DNA from: Mycoplasma sp. ATU-Cv-703
GTDB taxonomy: Bacteria; Bacillota_I; Bacilli_A; Mycoplasmatales; Metamycoplasmataceae
Assembly (NCBI GenBank): GCA_004011965.1
Contig: RYZV01000001.1
Span: forward strand, 259,726-323,725
Reading direction: 5' to 3'
Length of the DNA stretch: 64,000 bases
The notes under the pieces were generated by a model, which saw nothing but the letters and a program-made list of their open reading frames with translations, searched no databases and was not told the origin of the DNA. Shown piece after piece: positions 29,589 to 43,670 of the stretch (position 1 is the first letter of the stretch; each line of letters opens with the position of its first letter). The translations under genes were made by a program, and so were the position numbers.

Positions 29589-30425
29589 TTAATTTTTACC
29601 GGCTGCGTAAAGGCGGCGTAGTTTAATCAAATAATGGTTAGCAGCAGAGCGACTAATTTTGTTTTGGTGCTGACTGTTGTAAAGCAGAACTAGTTCGCTG
29701 AGCGACAAATAAGGGTTAGTTTTTTTGAGTTCAAAAAACTTTCAAGCCTTGGCAGGGAAGTTTCCCCGACCGGCAAATTTTTGAGCCTTTTTAAAACTGC
29801 TCAGAAAAACTTGGTTGGCCTTGGCTAAACGGGCTAAGTTGTAAGTATCAAGGTTAGAGTAGCGGTTAAAATAGTTGACGTAATCGCGTTCAATTCGGTG
29901 GTCTTCAAACTCTAAGACCGCCGAAAAAACGTGGATTGACTTTAAAAAATCGGCGATTTCTTCGGCCTTTTTTAAGTAAAGAACTGGCCTTTCTCGGCGC
30001 TTAATCAACTGAAAAGGAAAAGCGTGCTGGTTTAAAAAACCGAGTAACTGGCGTGCTAGCGCCCAAGATCGAACTTGCATTTCTAAGTGGTACCAACGCG
30101 AAGTTAGTTTGGAAATTGATCCGCCACTCACAAAAACGCCCGCCAAAAAATAACTTGGGTAATCGCTAAAAGTTAGTTTTTTTAACTTGTCAATCTCTTT
30201 GATCGTTAAAACGTTAGGCGCACTGTGACTTACCAAAACGGGACTTTTTTGCAAAAGTTGCTCTAGCGCTTGGCGAAGAGCAGAATTAAAAATTTTTAAA
30301 CGGCAAATTGATGGCCAAGGTTGACTAATTAAGTTAGTTAAACCGAGCACAAAAGCGCCCAGCTCTGACTGAGCAAAGTCTTGGCTGACAATTTCCATTT
30401 TAACGCGCTGGGTAAATGACTCCAC
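29589..30425 (-). CDS. whiA: WhiA-family DNA-binding protein
   Basis: 278 aa. N-terminal LAGLIDADG-like region (YFLAGVFVSGGSISKLTSRWYHLEM) and C-terminal helix-turn-helix (LSLSELVLLYNS...ISRSAANHYLIKLRRL), the WhiA arrangement. In Mycoplasma a WhiA homologue represses ribosomal protein genes. I prefer the GTG at 30425 because GAGG lies seven bases upstream and the protein then begins at the family's ESFTQRVKMEI; a TTG at 30449, abutting trxB, is the longer alternative. One UGA-Trp near 29741. Confidence 0.9.
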
Positions 30426-30449
30426 GCTGTCCTCGATTCCGGGCGCCAA

Positions 30450-31394
30450 TTAAATACGGTTAGCTAAAATTTTGCCCACGATTACGCCGTCAGCGACGGC
30501 TGTCGCGATTTGTCTAACTTCTTTGGAGCGCACATCGCCAACCGCGTAAATACCGGGAACTTTCGTTTCCATGTAATGGTCAGTTTCAATGAAACCAACC
30601 GGGTCGCTCACACCAAGGTGAGCCACGAGTTGACTGTTAGGTATGTGGCCGATGTAAGGAAAAACGGCGCTAATGTTCATTTTGACATCCTGACCGTCAA
30701 CAGTTGCCTCGATCGCCTCTAACTGATCTTTGCCGATTAAACGTTTAATTTCTCCCGACGTAAAAATTGTCAAATTCTTTTTGTGCGTGGCATCTTGGAT
30801 CAACTTTTTTTCGGCGATTAATTCCTCGGGTTTACGAACAAAAACGTAAACGTGGCTAGCGACCGAAGTTAAGTAGGCTGCTTCTTCTAAAGCCGAGTTG
30901 CCGCCGCCAATTACTGCCATCGGCTGATCTTTAAAAAGCGGTCCGTCGCAAATAGCGCAGTACGAAACGCCGCGGTTTTCAAACTCCGTAATTCCGACGA
31001 TGCTAGTTGGAATGCGCTCGGTCATACCGGTTGAGATTATGACCGCTTTAGCGCTCAAAGTGGTTTGATCTGACAAAGTTACCACTTGACGCTGAGGCCC
31101 TTGCGAATCAACTCGCATAACTTTGCCGTATTTGTAAAGAGCGCCAAAAGCTTGAGCATGGTTAAACATGCGCAGCGATAAATCTGGTCCTTCAATTAAC
31201 CGCTCTCCGCTCCAATTTTCAATTTTGAAAGTTTTGACCATTTTTCCGCCCGGTGCGCCTTGTTCAATAAAAACCGTTTTAAGGCTAGCTCTTGAAGTGT
31301 AAATAGCCGCGCTTAAACCGCCTGGTCCGCCGCCAATAATGATCACATCGTATTCAACTGGTTTGTTTTTGCCCATCTTAACCCACTTGCTCAT
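30450..31394 (-). CDS. trxB: Thioredoxin reductase
   Basis: 314 aa flavoprotein that reduces thioredoxin with NADPH. FAD-binding GGGPGGLSAAIYTSRA, redox-active SYCAICDG (CxxC), NADPH-binding AVIGGGNSALEEAAYL, and the C-terminal GIYAVGDVRSKEVRQIATA. The first ATG overlaps the lgt stop. Met7 at 31376 gives a more typical N-terminus and may be the true start. No UGA. Confidence 0.96.
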   Translation of the reverse strand: MSKWVKMGKNKPVEYDVIIIGGGPGGLSAAIYTSRASLKTVFIEQGAPGGKMVKTFKIENWSGERLIEGPDLSLRMFNHAQAFGALYKYGKVMRVDSQGPQRQVVTLSDQTTLSAKAVIISTGMTERIPTSIVGITEFENRGVSYCAICDGPLFKDQPMAVIGGGNSALEEAAYLTSVASHVYVFVRKPEELIAEKKLIQDATHKKNLTIFTSGEIKRLIGKDQLEAIEATVDGQDVKMNISAVFPYIGHIPNSQLVAHLGVSDPVGFIETDHYMETKVPGIYAVGDVRSKEVRQIATAVADGVIVGKILANRI

Positions 31395-32436
31395 CGCTGG
31401 AAGGTTTTAACTTCGGCTTTTTGAGTTCGGCATTAATTTCCCGTTTAGACCACTTAGTTGAGTCTTGAACTGGAATTCAAAGACGAACTCTTTTTTCAAC
31501 TTGCCGACCAAAGAAAATGTACCTCGGCCACGTTTGGGTTTCTGGACCCCACAAAATGTACTTATGGCGCGGTTTAATCGCAATGATCAGTTCGTACTCT
31601 TTTTTAAAGGACATTAAAATCGCATCGGGCAGCAGTTTTTCAACCCATGGGTAAAACGGTCTTGACAAAAACTGGTACCAAATTACGAAAAACATGCCCA
31701 CGCAAATCATTAGCAAAGCAACCACAAACGAAATTGGTACGTTGCCAATTCGCATAATGTCTTTTGGGTCCCGAATCGGTTCCATCGCCGCGCGAATTAC
31801 TCCGTAAACAACAAAGTAAAGACCGCCCGTGACGCCCGGACGCAAGTAGTTTTTGTTAACCAGCACCCAAACTAGTAGCACGTACCCGATGAAGTTAGCA
31901 AACGATTCATAGAGAAAAAGTGGTGCCCGGTAAGCGTGTTCAATGTACATGTGCGACTTAATGCCGATTCAGTCAAGTCAATTGAGTGAATTGCCGCTTA
32001 CCTCTAATCCGTAAACTTCGTGGTTAGCAAAGTTGCCTCAGCGACCAATTGTTTGACCAATTAATACGGCCGGCACGATCAAACCAAAAGCAGTTCGCAT
32101 GTCAATCAGACGGCGTTTGGTGTAAGCGTAAGGCAAAACAGCTAGCGTAGAAAAGACAACTCCGCCGTGAATTGACATCCCTTGGAAAACGAAAAATCTA
32201 GATCAAGCTTCCGGGTTAGAAAAGGCGTACCACAAACGAGCCCCGAGAATGGCGCTGGGTATCGCGATGATCAAAATTACTTGGAGAATTTCCCACGAGT
32301 AACGTTGGCGTTTCCAAAAGTAGGCTACCGTCAAAAAAGAAGCTATCACGCCTAACAAAATTGTGATGGGATAAGGACTTAAAAAACCGATTTTCCAAAT
32401 CGGTTCGCCTCTTTTTCAAGATCCGTCTAAATACAT
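31378..32436 (-). CDS. lgt: Prolipoprotein diacylglyceryl transferase
   Basis: 352 aa integral membrane enzyme that attaches diacylglycerol to the lipobox Cys of prolipoproteins. The Lgt signature GRWGNFANHEVYG is present, along with FQGMSIHGGVV and several membrane helices. The cytosolic C-terminal tail is longer than in most bacteria. Six or more UGA-Trp codons. ATG at 32436 shares a base with the hprK stop (TAATG). It would act on lipoproteins such as the phosphatase at 37164. Confidence 0.95.
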
Positions 32437-33368
32437 TAGTGCTCCCCTTTTTGACGTTTAGTGATTGTTTCTAGCGGATTAATCCCGTCTTTTTTGGCAA
32501 GGTAAACATTTGCAGCCGCCTCAATTAAAGTTGCCGAAGAGCGACCTTGGTAAATGGGAATTTTAACTTTTGGCAAAGTCGTCTGCAAAACTTCGTAACG
32601 CAAATTTTGAGTGCCTAAACGGTCAAATTTCTGGAGGCTGTCGGGCACGACTAATTCTACCACGAAGTCAATCGTGGTTGATTCCTTGACAACTTTAAAC
32701 CCGTACACGTGACCAATGTCAACTAAACCGATGCCGCGGGCTTCCAAAATGCCGCTCGTAATCGGAGCTGACTCGCCAATAATTTGCCGCCCAATTCGTT
32801 TGACAATTACGGTGTCATCGGAAATAAACAAGTGACCGTTTTGAATTAGTTCCAAAACCGCTTCCGATTTACCAATGCCGGATTTACCGGTGATTAAAAC
32901 TCCCACGCCGTTGACAATCATGAGCGATCCGTGAACGCTTTGACTAGGTGCAAAGTAAGTCGCTAGGTAAAGTCCGATCGTTGAAATCACGCCTGACAAG
33001 TGGTGTTTAACTTGGCTAACGGGGATTTTGAAGCGGTTAGATTGTTCAATGATTCAGCGCAAAGACTGACCTTTGACGCCCGAGGAAAGAATCACGAGCG
33101 GAGTTTGGGTTGATAAAACGTTGCCAAGCGCTTGAACGGCCTTTTGAGGACCAATTTTTTTCAATCAATCGTTTTCCTTGGTACCCCAACCGATGATGTG
33201 GGCTTCCTGGTGAGCATTAGCAAAACCCATTAGTTCTAGACCAGCCCTGTTAATGGCGGCTCCGCGCACAATTCGGTCCAAGTCTAAATCAGCTTTTTGG
33301 TTAATCAGTTCTAAGTCAAAAGTTTCAATGACTTCGCGTGATGTTAGTGGTTTTTTATTTGCCGTCAT
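32436..33368 (-). CDS. hprK: HPr kinase/phosphorylase
   Basis: 310 aa. Phosphorylates and dephosphorylates Ser46 of HPr (present at 17388). Walker A is LITGKSGIGKSEAVLE, followed by ISDDTVIV, and the HprK signature is ILEARGIGLVDIGHVYG. The start overlaps the uvrA stop by 14 nt; lgt follows with a TAATG overlap, the conserved hprK-lgt order. Confidence 0.96.
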
Positions 33369-36198
33369 GCAAAATCTCCCGCAAATACTTAGCGGTGTGC
33401 GATTGCTCACTCGTAGCAACTTGCTCGGGAGTGCCTCTGGCTACCACTAAGCCGCCCTTGTCTCCGCCGTCGGGTCCTAGGTCAATTATATAATCACACG
33501 ATTTAATCACATCTAGATTGTGTTCAATTACCAAAACCGTGTCACCGCCGTCCACAATTCGACCTAAAACTTTGATTAACTTTTTAACGTCCCACTGGTG
33601 CAAACCGGTGGTTGGTTCGTCCAAAATGTAAATTGTTTTGCCGGTCGGTTTTTTTTGCAAAAAAGTCGCCAGTTTAACCCTCTGGGCTTCGCCACCCGAT
33701 AAAGTTGTGGCGCTTTGACCCAGTTTGATGTAGCCTAGTCCCACGTCAATAATCGTTTGAAGTTTGTGTTTGATTTTAGGGCGGTTGGTAAAAAATTCAA
33801 AAGCTTCGTAAACTCGCATCGCCAAAACATCGGCAATTGACTTATTTTTGTACTTGGCCTCCAATGTTTCGTGGTTATAACGTTTACCATCGCAAATGTC
33901 GCATAAAACGTAAACGTCGGGCAAAAAGTGCATTTCAATTCGGAGTAGACCATCGCCTTGGCATTTCTCACACCGACCTCCATCAACGTTAAAAGAAAAA
34001 CGTCCCTTCTGGTAGCCGCGAGCTCGGGCAACTTGGGTTTGGGCAAAAACATCGCGGATGTCGTCAAAAACGCTCGTGTAAGTGGCTGGGTTAGACCGAG
34101 GGGTTCGGCCGATTGGCGACTGCGAAATCGGCACAACTTTGTCTACAAATTCAATTCCCTTGAGTTTGCCAAACTGACCCGGCGCCATGAAAGGATTAGT
34201 CAGACGTTGAATTAATGCTTTGGCGAGGATTTCATTAACTAGGGTCGATTTACCCGAACCCGAAACTCCCGTCACGCCAATTAGTTTACCGAGCGGAAAT
34301 TTGACGTTAATTCTTTGGAGATTATTTTCACGCGCGTCTTTAATTTCCAAAACTTGCCCGTTGCCCGAGCGACGGTAAGATGGGGTTTCAATTTTAAGTG
34401 CACCCGTTAAAAACGCTCCGGTAACCGATTCGGGCGATTTTTTGATTTGCTCAAGATCGCCTTGGGCCACAATTTGTCCGCCCTCGTCGCCTGCTTGAGG
34501 ACCAATGTCAACGATGTAATCAGCCGAGCGAATCGTTTCTTCATCGTGCTCAACAACAATTAAAGTGTTGCCGATGTCAACCATTTTTTTTAGCGCGGTA
34601 ATTAAACGCCGGTTATCTTTTTGGTGTAATCCAATCGAAGGCTCATCTAAAACGTAAAGCACGCCAGTTAAGTTGGAGCCAATTTGAGTCGCTAGACGGA
34701 TTCGCTGCGATTCACCACCCGAAAGCGTTTCGGCCTTGCGGTCCAAAGACAAGTACTCTAAACCAACGTTAATTAAAAATTCCAGTCGGTGAGTGATTTC
34801 GTTTAAAACTAAGCGCGCCACTTTTTCTTCGTAAGGCGAAAGTTCAAGTTGCAAAATAAATTCGAGTGCTTTTTCAATCGGCAAAGTGGTCAACTGGTGA
34901 ATGTTTAAATTGCCAATTTGAACTGCTAAACCAAAAGTATTTAAGCGCGCTCCGTAGCAAACGTCGCACTCGCGATCTGACATAAAAGTGCTTTTGTACC
35001 ATCCGCGGATTTGTTCCGAACTAGTGTTCAAGTAACGGCGTTCAATTTTAGGTATCAGCCCTTCAATGTAGCCGTTTTTTTGGTGTCTAATTCCGCTGCG
35101 CGAAACCAAATCGTAATCAATCGCTTCTAGCGATCCGTGCAGAATAATTTCCCAATCGTTTGAACTTAAATCTTTGAGAGGCGCGTCTAAACTAATGCCG
35201 TAAAAATCTAGCATCGCTTTGAACTCTTGCCAGTCTAAGTTCTCCGAATCAACTAAGTTTTGGTAAAACTTGATGCCGCCCTGACGAATGGAAAGACGAC
35301 GATTAGGAATTAGTTTGTCCACGTCAACGGCTAACTTTAAACCTAGTCCTTTGCAGTCTTGGCACATTCCTTGGGGAGAGTTAAACGAAAAAAGTCGCGG
35401 CTCAACTAACGGCATATTAAAATCACAAACCGAACAAGAGTGGTACTTTGAAAAAGTTTGTCTGTTCTTGCCATCCGCACTTTCGACTAGCATTAAACCT
35501 TTGCCGTGCTCCAAAGCAATTTCAATCGCTTCGCTAACTCTCGGACGTGTTTCAGGAGTAAGACTAATCCGGTCAACGACGATTTCAATGTTGTGGCGAC
35601 GGTTTTTAGGTAAATTTATTTCTTGGTCAAGGTCAAGCATGTGACCATCAACCATCACGCGCAAGAAACCTTCCCGGCGCAGTTTGGCGAGCAATTGTTG
35701 GTGTGTGCCTTTCTCATTTTTAACGACTGGCGCTAAGATGTTGAGTCTAGTGCCGGTCGGATGGTTGAAAATGGCGTTTTGAATGTCTTTGTTAGTTTGA
35801 GCGGAAATGGGTCCGTGGCCGTTAGGACAAAAGGCTTTGCCGATCCGGGCGTAGAGTAAACGCAAGTAATCGTAAATTTCGGTGACAGTTCCGACTGTAG
35901 AACGCGGATTATTGTGGGTGGTTTTTTGTTCGATTGAAATGGCCGGCGAAAGACCATCAATCGAATCAACGAGCGGTTTTTGACTCGAACCAAGAAACTG
36001 GCGCGCGTAAGAGGAAAGTGAATCGACGTAACGACGGCGTCCTTCTTCGTAAATTGTGTTGAAAGCTAAAGATGATTTACCACTCCCGGATACGCCAGTA
36101 AAAACGATTAACTTGTTTTTGGGAATTGTGACGTTAACGTTTTGGAGGTTGTTCTCTTTGGCGCCTTTAACGATGATGTACTTTTGACTATCTTGCAT
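33355..36198 (-). CDS. uvrA: Excinuclease ABC subunit A
   Basis: 947 aa, full length, without internal UGA. Damage-recognition ATPase of nucleotide excision repair. Two ABC modules: GVSGSGKSSLAFNT and GVSGSGKSTLVNEI Walker A motifs, two LSGGE signatures, zinc fingers CSVC...CQDC and CEKC...CDIC. A TATAAT box (36210-36215) lies 11 nt before ATG, leaving a ~5-nt leader and no SD. Works with UvrB (50690). Confidence 0.98.
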   Translation of the reverse strand: MQDSQKYIIVKGAKENNLQNVNVTIPKNKLIVFTGVSGSGKSSLAFNTIYEEGRRRYVDSLSSYARQFLGSSQKPLVDSIDGLSPAISIEQKTTHNNPRSTVGTVTEIYDYLRLLYARIGKAFCPNGHGPISAQTNKDIQNAIFNHPTGTRLNILAPVVKNEKGTHQQLLAKLRREGFLRVMVDGHMLDLDQEINLPKNRRHNIEIVVDRISLTPETRPRVSEAIEIALEHGKGLMLVESADGKNRQTFSKYHSCSVCDFNMPLVEPRLFSFNSPQGMCQDCKGLGLKLAVDVDKLIPNRRLSIRQGGIKFYQNLVDSENLDWQEFKAMLDFYGISLDAPLKDLSSNDWEIILHGSLEAIDYDLVSRSGIRHQKNGYIEGLIPKIERRYLNTSSEQIRGWYKSTFMSDRECDVCYGARLNTFGLAVQIGNLNIHQLTTLPIEKALEFILQLELSPYEEKVARLVLNEITHRLEFLINVGLEYLSLDRKAETLSGGESQRIRLATQIGSNLTGVLYVLDEPSIGLHQKDNRRLITALKKMVDIGNTLIVVEHDEETIRSADYIVDIGPQAGDEGGQIVAQGDLEQIKKSPESVTGAFLTGALKIETPSYRRSGNGQVLEIKDARENNLQRINVKFPLGKLIGVTGVSGSGKSTLVNEILAKALIQRLTNPFMAPGQFGKLKGIEFVDKVVPISQSPIGRTPRSNPATYTSVFDDIRDVFAQTQVARARGYQKGRFSFNVDGGRCEKCQGDGLLRIEMHFLPDVYVLCDICDGKRYNHETLEAKYKNKSIADVLAMRVYEAFEFFTNRPKIKHKLQTIIDVGLGYIKLGQSATTLSGGEAQRVKLATFLQKKPTGKTIYILDEPTTGLHQWDVKKLIKVLGRIVDGGDTVLVIEHNLDVIKSCDYIIDLGPDGGDKGGLVVARGTPEQVATSEQSHTAKYLREILHDGK

Positions 36199-36209
36199 AG
36201 TGGAGGACT

Positions 36210-36215
36210 ATTATA
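36210..36215 (-). promoter_or_regulatory. -10 box of uvrA
   Basis: TATAAT on the minus strand, 11 bases before ATG; the message would be almost leaderless. The remaining 136 bp up to 36351 hold nothing I recognise. Confidence 0.5.
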
Positions 36216-36351
36216 AAGAAAAACCTAATGGTCTTGCTTTGAGAGACTGGCTCGCCTATCGCCTGCTTGATAATTTGTGCCTAACCTCCTTAGTGAGCTT
36301 GCTTAACCCTAATCTAGTTTTGTGACTCCCTACTAGTCGTTTTATCCAAAA

Positions 36352-37062
36352 CTACTTTGTGGGCGCAGGCAAAAAACCAACGACTTGCAAATCTTTACTT
36401 CTTTCTTCACCTTTAAATTTTAATTCAGCGCGAATTTTCACCTTGCCTAGACGTTGGTTAACCGATAAGACTATGTAAGCTACCTCAGCTCCGCGCAAGT
36501 TGAAAATAATTTTCGTGTCCAAACCAAGTTGCTCAAGAGTAGCAAATCGACCAACGACAATTTGATGCTCGTTGATGCTCTGGTTAGTTAAACTCGTCTG
36601 GTAAACGGATTTAATTTTGCGAATTAAATGGTTCAAAATATCGCTTTTGGTGCTTGTCAAAAAACCTGCCACCAAAATCACTTTGTTGACAATTTTCCGA
36701 CTCGTTTGAGCATCCAATAAGTGGACTTGCAACTGACCACTTTCGTCATCAATCTCCACCACTTGCAACTTAACTTTTTGCTTACCAAGCGAAATTTGAC
36801 CGACTAAACCCAATTGGTTAACCGTTAAATTTTGGCCAATTTCAAAATCTAAAGTTGTTTTATCAGTTAGTTTTGTTTGGTAAACATCTTTAAGTTCCAA
36901 AACCTTTAACTCTTGCTCTTGATCTGGGTCTTTGGTTTTGTTGGCGCCAAAACCATCGGTCCCAAAGTGAATAATTGTCGCTACTGGAACAGTTACAGTT
37001 GTGAGTGCGGCCAAAGATAACAGATACTTCTGGTATTTCTTGAGACTTTTGCGGTCAATCAT
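36352..37062 (-). CDS. Lipoprotein-17-domain surface protein
   Basis: 236 aa. An N-terminal membrane helix (LLSLAALTTVTVPVATII) lacks a lipobox Cys, so it is probably a signal anchor. Two tandem ~80-residue repeats follow, each opening with (K/S)VYQT.LT and closing with VAGF or VVGF; these match the lipoprotein-associated type-17 domain of Mycoplasma variable surface proteins. It faces the outside and may be antigenic. It is divergent from the acid phosphatase lipoprotein and shares its promoter palindrome. Confidence 0.75.
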   Translation of the reverse strand: MIDRKSLKKYQKYLLSLAALTTVTVPVATIIHFGTDGFGANKTKDPDQEQELKVLELKDVYQTKLTDKTTLDFEIGQNLTVNQLGLVGQISLGKQKVKLQVVEIDDESGQLQVHLLDAQTSRKIVNKVILVAGFLTSTKSDILNHLIRKIKSVYQTSLTNQSINEHQIVVGRFATLEQLGLDTKIIFNLRGAEVAYIVLSVNQRLGKVKIRAELKFKGEERSKDLQVVGFLPAPTK

Positions 37063-37088
37063 TTCCCAACGCCTTCCCTGTTTTTAAC

Positions 37089-37102
37089 AACATTATAATG
37101 TT
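37089..37102. promoter_or_regulatory. Palindromic bidirectional -10 (AACATTATAATGTT)
   Basis: A perfect 14-bp palindrome whose core contains TATAAT on both strands (37094-37099 plus, 37092-37097 minus). It sits between two divergent surface-protein genes, so one site may fire both ways. Confidence 0.6.
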
Positions 37103-37163
37103 TGCAAGGTCTAAAACAGCCAGTCGGCTGAGTTGTCTGTCGGCAAATTGAAAAGGAGTGGTT

Positions 37164-38441
37164 ATGAAAAAACAAAAAATTTGGTTCGGTTTGCTAGGGT
37201 CAATCGCACTAGTTGCGCCGGCAACATTTTCGCTGGTAGCGTGTCAAAACCAAACTAGCCAAAAAGAAACGCGGGAAGAAATTGACAAAGAGCAAGGGAT
37301 TCGCGACTTATACTACGCGACTTTGTGGCAAACTTCGGCCGAACGACGAGCTTTAATCATGACTCAGTATCAAAACGCTAAGTCACAATTTAAAGCTGCC
37401 CTAAGCAAAAACAAAGATTTACTGGACTTGGAAGCGATCAAGATTGATAATAGGTCAAGACCAAAAATTTCCAAACCTCGCGACGGACTTTTTATTCCGT
37501 TAGTCGTGATGGACATTGATGAGACAATTTTGGACAACACTCTTTACCAAGTTTACTTAGCGCTAAGTCAAAGTCAGGGATTTAAAGCGGAGAGTTGACA
37601 CAAATGAACCCAAGCCCAAAAAGCCCCGATTTACCCCGGGGTGATCGAATTTGCCAAATTGGTTTGAAACAGCGGCGCGATGGTAGCGTTTGTTTCCAAC
37701 CGCCGGCAAGGGAACTTTGGAACGGGCGACGAATTAGTAGCAACGCGCGCCAACCTAATTAAAGAAGGTTATCCAAGCGGTTTTTTAGATAGTTATTTGT
37801 GGTGAACAATGGGCTCTTTGCCCTACGGAGAAACTCAGCAAAACGAGCAAAGCATAGCCGCTTTAAAGCTGAAAGAGTCACGCTATGAATACATTAACGA
37901 GCACGGACTTAGTTCGCGAGAGCCCGAAGAGCTAGGTTTAAAAAAGGAGCAAGGTTGGCAAGACGAGTTAAAGACCCCGGTCAAAAATTTACCGGTGCAA
38001 ATTATTATGCGAGTTGGTGACGACCTTAACGACTTTAACGACCACTTAACCAAGGGCGGTCACAAAATTAGCCATCAACTACGACACGATTATTTAGACG
38101 ATCTAGACATCGCAAAACTTTTTGGTCAAGTCAGCCCGCGGGTCAAATTTGAAATTAATTACAGCCAAGGTAAGAAAATGATTACCAAAAGGATGCACCC
38201 CGAATCGCATGTCAATCAAATAGACAACACCTTAGTTCGAAAAGGCTACGTGGACAGAGTGGCTTGAATGCCAAAAAACAGTCCTAACATTTGGGAAACC
38301 TATTTATTAATGGGCGGCAACAGCACTTACGGCGGTTGACTTTCATCTTACCAAGCTGAGCACGGCAAGGGGACCCAAGGAGTTCGTAAGGCCTTGGAAA
38401 AATACTGGATCGCTGCTAAGGGCGATCAGATTTTCGCTTAA
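37164..38441 (+). CDS. HAD-family acid phosphatase lipoprotein, e(P4)-like
   Basis: 425 aa. Signal peptide with lipobox LVAC (Cys around residue 22). VVMDIDETILDN is the DxDET motif of class C (e(P4)-type) acid phosphatases; VAFVSNRRQGNFG and the late RVGDDLNDF complete the HAD core. Likely a surface phosphomonoesterase that frees nucleosides or cofactors. AGGAG five bases upstream supports ATG 37164 over the GTG at 37158. Many UGA-Trp codons. The C-terminal ~100 residues are family-typical (MPKNSPNIWETYLLMGGN is odd but in frame). Confidence 0.9.
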
Positions 38442-38449
38442 GGACCAAA

Positions 38450-40281
38450 TTAAACTTTAAAGATTTGTTTGCCTAGTTTAATTCACTCGCTGACGTGGTT
38501 ATCAATCACGCCAAACGCGTGGTCGTAAATCTTTTGGTCAAAAAGATCAATCCCGCTCGCTTTTAAAATTTTTAGCGGTCAATCCCGTCCGCCGGCTCTA
38601 AGAAAGTTGTCGGTGTAACTTTGGAGCACCTTGGGGCCGTGTTGCTGGTATTGACTAAAGAAAAAGTTAGCGCAAATTTGACCAATGGCGTATTTGTAAA
38701 CGTAAAAGTTGTAGTAAAAATGGGGCACGTAAACCGCCGGTCACTGTTTTTTAGGATCAAACTGCTTTTTTTCTTTTAAGTTGTACTTCAAACTGTTTTG
38801 GTGGTAAAGTTGGGCTAAAGCTTCGTAAGTTGAAAGCGGCTTGCCTTCATCAATCGCTTGGTAAAGATCAAACTCGTAGTTCGACCACTCGATTTGACGC
38901 AAGACCGTCGCCTGGAAACCGTAAATTATCCGTTGGTGAATCAGAAACTTTTCCGGCGCTGAGTGGGAATTTTTCAGCAAATGGTCTAAAACCATTAACT
39001 CATTAAAAATCGAAGCAATTTCGGCTAAAAATATCGGATAACTCGCGTTGGACAAAGAGTTTGAGTTATCGGAAAAGTATGAGTGCATGGAGTGGCCAAG
39101 CTCGTGAGCTAGCGTTTCAACCGAACGCAAAGTGCCATCAAAATTCATTAAGATGTACTTTTTGTTAATTCCGTAAGACATCCCAATTGAGTAAGCGCCC
39201 GTGCGCTTGTTTTGGACCGGCATGTAGTCTACCCAACGCTCGTTCAAAATTGCTTTTTGAGCAATTTGCCTGTACTCAGAACTAAAAGGCTTCAAAGACT
39301 CAATCACAATTTTTTGCGTTTGCTCAATCGTGTAATTGGTTTGCTGTTTAACTAGAGCCACTTCGTAATCGTAATCGGTGACTTGACGCCCAAACTTACG
39401 ACGGTAAAAAATTTGGTGGTACTTACGAGCACGTTTAAAAACAGGCAAATATTTTTGAACTTGCTCGTAAAGAAAAGTTAGCATCTTTGGATCAACCCGG
39501 TCGCTAAAAGTGAGCATTGCCACCGACGAATCAAACCGTTCCAACTTGGCCCAAGTGGAAATCTTTTTAAAATGTTGGTAAAGCAAGTTTGCCAAAGTGC
39601 CTTTGTGCTTTAAGTAGGCATCGCGGTAAGAAATGGCAGCCGTTTTACGCACTTTTGCATCGTGGTGTTGAGCAAGTTTTTGTCGGTTGGCGCTATTAAC
39701 AGTTATTTTTTGACCTTTTGAACTAACTGCGGGAGCAAACTCTAACTCGCTGTTAGTTAAAATTGAAAAAACTTCTGAAGCCGAAATATCAGCGCGGCAT
39801 TCAATGGTCCGGAATTCCTCTACTTCGCGGGAAAGACGGTGTTTTTCCTCCTCTAATTTAGCGCTGAGGCTGTGGCGGTAATCAGCAAAAGCGGGCTTTT
39901 TAATTCATTCGCGAATTTTGGCGCTGTGACTAAAAAAGCGGTCATCCTCAGCCCCAAGTTGTTGGCTAAGTTGGTTGATTTGAAAAGTTAATTTTTCGCG
40001 GCGCGAAATCATTTGGTGGTCAACGATGTTTTGGGAAATCTTGTTGGAAATGTAGTTGTGAATTCGACCGTACAAAATTGACATTTGGTCTCCCAACTCT
40101 AAAGCAGCTAAGTAAGCTCGCGGTGACTTATACTTAGAGTCTTTGATTTGGATCATTTTTTTGTAAAGTTTAATTAACTTGTCGATCAGATCGTCCAACT
40201 TTTCAGAACCGAGAATCGCTTCTAAATCCCAAGTGTATTTGACTGGGACTTGGGCGTGGGATTTGTACTGTTTAACAGCCA

Positions 40282-40282
<1 letters not shown>
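38450..40282 (-). CDS. pepF: Oligoendopeptidase F (M3 metallopeptidase)
   Basis: 610 aa cytosolic zinc peptidase. AHELGHSMHSYF carries HExxH, with the distant Glu in the FLAEIASIFNE segment. Cleaves imported oligopeptides. ATG 40282 follows AAGGAA and shares a base with the galE stop. UGA-Trp codons interrupt it in several places. Its stop lies 8 bp from the convergent phosphatase stop. Confidence 0.95.
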
Positions 40283-42643
<2,361 letters not shown>

Positions 42644-42708
42644 TCACCGTTAATTTAGGTAAAATTACTAGGTCCTAGCACATTTAGGGTGCTGGCAGGG
42701 AGGTTAGT

Positions 42709-43670
42709 TTGAAAGTTTTTGATTTTGAAGACGTGCAACTGTTACCTAAGCGTTGCATCACCAATTCAAGGAGCGAATGCGACCCAAGCGTTAGTTTTGC
42801 CAATTACCGCTTTAAACTGCCCATCGTTCCGGCTAACATGAAATCCATTATTAGCGAAGATTTGGCACTGCAAATGGCTGAGCGCGGTTATTTTTACGTT
42901 ATGCACCGTTTTAACGTTGACACGGTTAAGTTTGTTAAAAAGGCTCACCAAAAAAAATTGATTGCCTCAATTTCAATCGGCGTTAAACCGGAGTGGTTTG
43001 AAGTAATTGATCAACTGGCTGAGCAAAAACTAATCCCCGAATTTATTACGATCGACATTGCCCATGGTCACGCTAATTCCATGAAAAAGATGATCAAACA
43101 CATCCGAGCCAAAATGGGTAAACAGCCGTTTATCATAGCAGGCAACATTGCCACTCCCGAAGCTGTGGTTGATTTAGAAAGGTGAGGTGCTGACGCTACC
43201 AAAGTCGGAGTCGGACCAGGGCGAGTTTGCATCACTCGTCTTAAGACAGGTTTTGGAACGGCTGGTTGACAACTTTCAGCGATTAAATGACTTTCTAAGT
43301 CGGCAACTAAACCGATGATAGCCGACGGAGGAGTGCGCCACCCAGGCGACATTGCTAAAGCAATTCGTTTTGGAGCAACGTTTGTAATGGCTGGGTCAAT
43401 TTTAGCTGGTCACAAAGAATCGCCTACGCCCATCATTAAAAACGAAGGTCAAAGTTACAAAGAGTATTACGGTTCAGCTTCCGAGTATAACAAAGGTGAA
43501 AGACGACACGTGGAAGGTAAAAAAGAACTTGTTCCGCTCCGCGGTTCAATTTGGGACACTTTCAAAGAAATTGAACAAGATTTGCAATCGGCCATTTCGT
43601 ACGCTGGCGGTCTAAAACTTAACGCGCTTAAAAAAGTTAGTTACATTTTGTTAAAAAATAACGAAGGTTA

